This document shows positions 59,478-64,000 of a DNA stretch of 64,000 nt, in pieces (position 1 is the first letter of the stretch; every line of letters begins with the position of its first letter). The stretch comes from Drosophila pseudoobscura (lineage: Eukaryota > Arthropoda > Insecta > Diptera > Drosophilidae): positions 13,020,001-13,084,000 of the forward strand of contig NC_046679.1 of NCBI RefSeq assembly GCF_009870125.1, written 5' to 3'. Position numbers and translations under genes: made by a program. Under the pieces are notes generated by a model, which saw nothing but the letters and a program-made list of their open reading frames with translations, made no database searches and had not been told where the DNA came from.

Positions 59478-59757
59478 ACTGCGAAGAGCGGCGCCAAATG
59501 CCTTATATCACCCACCCCGCTCAGCGGTGCTTGGAAATTAAGAATAATGAGCGTGAAAGAGAGAACAACTGAGAGATGCTTATCAAACAGATCGTGACTC
59601 ATCGTCATTGAAAGAACAACACACCTAAGTAAATACAGTATGGTTAGAAAATGAGAAAATTAATGGAAATATTTATTTATACTTTATTTTAGGAAAATTA
59701 GAAAGAAATAGAAGAATTAGAAAGTTCTACTAAGAAAGTAATATGGGAAAAAGAGTC

Positions 59758-59762
59758 AAAAA
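59758..59762 (-). terminator. Pol III terminator of the second tRNA-Thr
   Basis: Five T residues on the minus strand, 18 nt beyond the tRNA end. Confidence 0.65.
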
Positions 59763-59779
59763 GTTAATCTGGTGAAACT

Positions 59780-59851
59780 TGCCTCCTGTGAGGGTTGAAC
59801 TCACGGCCTTTGGTTTACGAGACCAACGCTCTACCACTGAGCTAAAGAGGC
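59780..59851 (-). tRNA. tRNA-Thr (anticodon CGT), second identical copy
   Basis: The 72-nt sequence is identical to the copy at 59406-59477, in the same orientation, 302 bp apart. Flanking sequences differ except for a few bases at the 3' end. The terminator T5 lies at 59758-59762. Confidence 0.95.
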
Positions 59852-62440
59852 TTCGTGGTAGCGGCTGCCAAACGGCGCATACCAGACAGCGCACAGCAAA
59901 CAGTTCACCAAGAGAGCGGCAGCACAAGAGAGCAGCATAGCGTCGCAGAGGCATGCGCAGTAAAAATTCGAAAATATTAAAATTAATATTAATGGATATT
60001 AATTAAGTCAATTCTAATTTTAAACGTCGCAAACGGAGTAGCTGTTTCATTAGCAAGAAAGTGCATTAAATAAACTATTGTTATATTGGTCATCAATTTA
60101 GATAAGACATTTCCCACTATCAATATCACTAAGTAAATGTGTTGAGGAAACTGGAGATGTTTCTGATAATTGCAAGCACACAAAAGATACCTATTAGCTA
60201 ATAGAGAACTGAAATTTCGTAATTGCAGTATGCATTAGACAGTTAATATGTGGCTATCCATCATGATGGCAGCCCAGAATTTGATGCTGCTTTTTGTTGC
60301 CTCTTAGCGTTGACCAAGGCGCACAAACACACACACAGAAACATCACTCATTGTCACAAACACACAACCACACACATTATGTGTGTGCCACAAAGCGGAA
60401 ATGCTTTGTGGCAGCTCCAAATGAAAGCATTTTCCTTTTCCAGCTAGTGCAAAAAAGTGCCCAAAACATGGATTCAAATTTTCCCTACCACTGCCCGTTG
60501 GCTCGTAATACATGCCAGTTTCAGTCTCCCGGCCTTGGCTTTGTTTCAACTTGAGCCACCAGTGACAAATTCACTTGTCACACAACACAATTGCGGTGAA
60601 TGATAGTCAGCCACTGAATTCCCCGAATGTGGACAAATATTGTGCCAGAGAAACCGAGCCACGCTACCCAACAGATGTCGACAAAATATGAGTGACAATT
60701 CTATTCGTTGCAAATTGAACTGGCCCGGTCGAAACCAAGCAGGAGCCAGCCAAGGCAGGGAAGGCCATGCCAAGTGGTGGCGGGGCACGCAAACGAGGCA
60801 TTAACACCCGTCATAACTGGGGCTATAAACAACGGGTCCTCCGACACAATCCCAGAATAACTAGTACGTTCGGTTTATACTGTGATGAGATTGTGATGTC
60901 ACCGAGTCCCCTTCTACACCAAAAGCAACACCTGATCAAATCGAACCGACCTTATTGGCTTAGTAATGCCTTAGCAGTTATAATACGCATACTATCGCTA
61001 ATGTGATAGTCCAAATAGTCCAAAATAATCATAAACTAGACTGATTAAATCAATAATTTGCTGCAATAACTAAACCAACAAGATTCTTATCTCAATATTC
61101 TATTCGCATAAACGATGCCCCTTAGGGCCACTATGGGTTGACCCATAACATGTCTGTTTTCTGTTCCCTCTGCTCAGTACCCTTCTGGTTGGCTGAGTGA
61201 TTTACGCACAGGCGTAGGGCAAATTAATTGCCACTAATCAAGTGATTTGAATTTTTCATGCGCGAGCCTCGTAAAAAGGATTCCCGTGTTCTTAAAGTTC
61301 TTGTTAGGAGGCGGCCTAAGGCAATTTATGGTGTTTTATAGCATCACTAATTGCACGCAAGCGCGGGCTCTGATTAATTACTGTCAAAAATGGGATTGGA
61401 AAGCGACTCCCGTTCTCCCACATGTTTATTGATTTTCTTGCCAAACCAACATACACGCACAAATACATGGCTGATAAATGAAGCTAAACGACAGAATTTA
61501 TATCCCGCCCGAGAGCAGAACAATAGGGGAAAATTAAAGAAAATGGGCAGAAAAGCACGCCCCAAATTCTTTGGGCCAAGAAGCTAATTTATGGCAAGCT
61601 GCTCCAAACGAGTGGTGACCTCTGGCATATGCCGCTTCCTCCGGCAGACGGGCATCTTCATTTGGGGTTTGATTTTGTACAGATCTGGCCAAACTGTCGA
61701 AATTCTCGAAGCGGCAAGACCCATTCCTGGTTGAGATATTTGCGGGTTTTTAAGTAGATACGATTGGGTAGGCAGCAGCAATCTGTTTTGGGTTAGTGAA
61801 AGGCCTCCCTGTACAATGTGTATGCATACCAACAGTACTATCAATGACCAATGCTTATTTGCATATCGCTGCTGCCACTTTTTATGGCCGTTAATTATTC
61901 CAACTTCCAGATGGTCAAGTACAAATTAAACGCATTTCAACAGCTAATAAAATTTAGTGGTCTCACGTAATATTTATTTATTTATGGCTGGTCATAAATC
62001 CAATTGCTAAAATAATCAAAAGTCATCTGAAATAAATTAAACGCCCATGCCGCAGGCCGGAATGCCCTGCAGGCCATACCAGATATCCGGGATAACCATA
62101 GCGAACGAAGCGAGATGGCCAGAACACTTAATGAGGCACGAAAAACAATTTGACAAAAGCTGCGGGCGCTAGCCGAGGAAAATTACCATAAAGAATGCAT
62201 GAAATTTGCAATTAATAGAGCAGACAGTGGGGGAAAACGAACGGGGAGGGAGAACTGTTCCGACTGCTGAATGGTGTAATTAATTGAAGTGCAAATAAAC
62301 AAGGCAACGAAACAGAAGTAACCGGAAATGGCCGCCCCATTTGTGGCTGCTTTGGCCGAGCACTGTTTAGACTGGATTCTAGTTGTGGTCCATTTCAATG
62401 GAACAACGCGTGTGTGTCTGCCAGTCACTGGCTCCTGTCC

Positions 62441-62475
62441 CAGTCAGTCAGTCAGTCAATCAGTCAGTCAGTCAG
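62441..62475. repeat. (CAGT)n microsatellite
   Basis: Nine CAGT units with one CAAT interruption. Confidence 0.85.
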
Positions 62476-63383
62476 GTCCTTTCTCCCGAGCTCACATTCA
62501 CACATACAATATTTGAATAATGAAATTACCTGGCATGCTTTCAGCGTTGACTCTCGCTTCAGTTTTGTCTGTTTGTGGCGGGCTTTTTTCTTGTTTTTTT
62601 TCCTCCGAATGGCATAAAAAGAACAAAGCACAAAACAAACTACCAATACACACTCACACACATACAGATATGGACGATACCAAAGGCCGCATCCGCACCA
62701 GTCCCCTTCTCGATTGCGGCTTTGCTTTGTGCCCACGAACGTCAATGGCTTTGTGTTTATGTTAGTGTATTTGAGTAGAAGAGTGGGTTTTGTGGGTGTA
62801 TGTGAGTTTGCGGAATTTTCAACAATTTAATTTTTCAATAGAAAACGGAACAAAGGGCGGCCTGCCCGGAAAAGCGAACTGCAAACTAATTTCCATGGAT
62901 TTACATCGACACAATCGACAACAATATTATATTTGCTATCAATAACAATATTCTAAAAGACTTATATCATATCGCCACCAAAAACACAACCTATTTCTCT
63001 AAAATAAACTGCTCTAAACAGAGCTAAATCTAGGCCCGTTCTTAATCCGATCCTTATCTGAGGTAACATGGGTCTAACAAATGGCTAACGAAGTCTTAAT
63101 CGATACCCATTTGAAATGCTTGCATGTGTAGAAAGTTTAGGACTAACAATGAAGATGGCTATGATTATGAGAAGGGTGCCCGTGCCTGCGGTCCCGCCCC
63201 CTCACAAAAGCATAAATGATGCCAATAATGTTGTGTGGACCTTCCATGGCCATATCGCCCTGACATTGTTATGACTAACCGCACAGAACACACAGCCGCT
63301 GGCGATTCTTCAACATGAGACGATTCTGCCCCTGTTCTAATAAATTCGATTAGATTTACCCACACAAAATACACCCGCCATTC

Positions 63384-63390
<7 letters not shown>

Positions 63391-63414
<24 letters not shown>
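63391..63414. repeat. (AC)12 microsatellite
   Basis: Uninterrupted AC array. Confidence 0.9.
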
Positions 63415-64000
63415 CCACTCGAGTTGAATTATTGATTCGTCCTTCGGTTCGCATAACTTCATTAATAATTCCTCAATGGCATTTAAAAAACGAGGAAAAG
63501 AGCGAAAGGGAAGCCTGCAACAATGGAGTAACGAGAGTCGCGGATAGCCGTGAGAATGAGAATGAAAATTTACAGGCTTTAAGTCTGGTTAAATGCCATC
63601 AAGAGCCACGTCCGTACGTGGCATTTTGTATATGGGTTGCTCTCTTTCAATGAATTTCCAAAGAACTCATTTAACGTCGTAAAAAATCGAAAAAATACTT
63701 ATTGCGGCTGTGCAAAATTAAAGAAAAACAAAAAATAAGAAAAATCCAGAGTCCCATACGACCCACACACACACACAACGAAGGGCTTAAAAAAAGAAAC
63801 CGCAAGTCTGAATAAAATGGCCGCCCCGGAAACGGAAAAGGAAATCACTCGCATTTAAATTTGTCGGGGTGGCAAGAAGTGGCGTCGGAAAGGAAAAGAA
63901 AAAACGCAGTTGCGTTACCAGTAAGCAAATTAGCTTTGAGAGTCCCAAAGAAGAGGCGGAGCAGCGGCGAGGGAGGTCCCTAACTGCCAATTGGCATGAA

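Larger units (their letters stand above)
59852..64000. other. intergenic or intronic DNA, no supported gene
   Basis: It contains CAGT and AC arrays (62441-62475 and 63391-63414) and AT-rich blocks. Frames of 60-90 codons lack ATG starts or splice partners. Confidence 0.4.

Noticed and set aside
61584-61844. 86-codon minus-strand frame that begins like a signal peptide (IVLLVCIHIVQGG) and has RRKR
   Set aside because: There is no ATG: the apparent start is TTG and the frame continues upstream without one. No TATA or splice support was seen.
1-64000. CRISPR arrays, bacterial operons, complete transposons
   Set aside because: The window is insect nuclear DNA; repeats are microsatellites and small tandem duplications, and no transposase, reverse transcriptase or long terminal repeat was seen.

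Overview
This is eukaryotic nuclear DNA from a fruit fly (Drosophila, Muller element E, matching the 92F-93A part of D. melanogaster 3R). The evidence is GT-AG introns, TATA and TCAGTT initiator promoters, AATAAA signals, abundant CA/GT and CAG repeats, a KaiR1D-type kainate receptor, a KCTD12-like gene and four Turandot stress-peptide genes. The exact species cannot be fixed from the sequence. A species outside the melanogaster group, for example an obscura-group fly, is a low-confidence guess.

Layout: (1) 0-3 kb holds a possible 59-residue membrane micropeptide on the minus strand. (2) 3.1-35.9 kb on the plus strand is one long gene. It has a non-coding or readthrough leader exon at 3.14-3.27 kb, a 12-kb intron, a low-complexity exon at 15.2-16.0 kb, a 19-kb intron and four C-terminal exons at 35.0-35.9 kb, all in matching splice phase. 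I do not recognise the protein family. (3) Nested on the minus strand in the 19-kb intron (16.8-19.9 kb) is a secreted-protein gene with two alternative 3' ends. Each end encodes a different but homologous six-cysteine C-terminal module. (4) 39.3-45.1 kb, minus strand, is the ionotropic glutamate (kainate) receptor KaiR1D. It is reconstructed here as 13 in-phase exons plus a second in-phase exon for the last membrane helix M4. (5) Four Turandot-like genes lie at 42.3 kb (+, inside a KaiR1D intron), 47.9-48.4 kb (-), 49.5-49.9 kb (-) and 57.9-58.4 kb (+). (6) Ktl (KCTD12-like, +) is at 52.6-53.3 kb. (7) Two identical tRNA-Thr(CGT) genes sit on the minus strand at 59.4 and 59.8 kb. The remaining DNA (about 20-34 kb, 53-57 kb and 60-64 kb) is intronic or intergenic and rich in simple repeats.

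How the parts relate: KaiR1D and Ktl are neuronal membrane-signalling genes. The Turandot genes are secreted stress and immune effectors known to be driven by JAK/STAT, and perfect TTC-N3-GAA sites lie upstream of three of them, with a cluster upstream of the 48.4-kb copy. The most interesting observations are the twin six-cysteine alternative ends of the nested secreted gene, the twin M4 exons of KaiR1D, and the in-frame stop that separates a good ATG from a 459-codon open frame in the long plus-strand gene. All exon models are hand-derived from splice signals and phase. None has been checked against transcripts.
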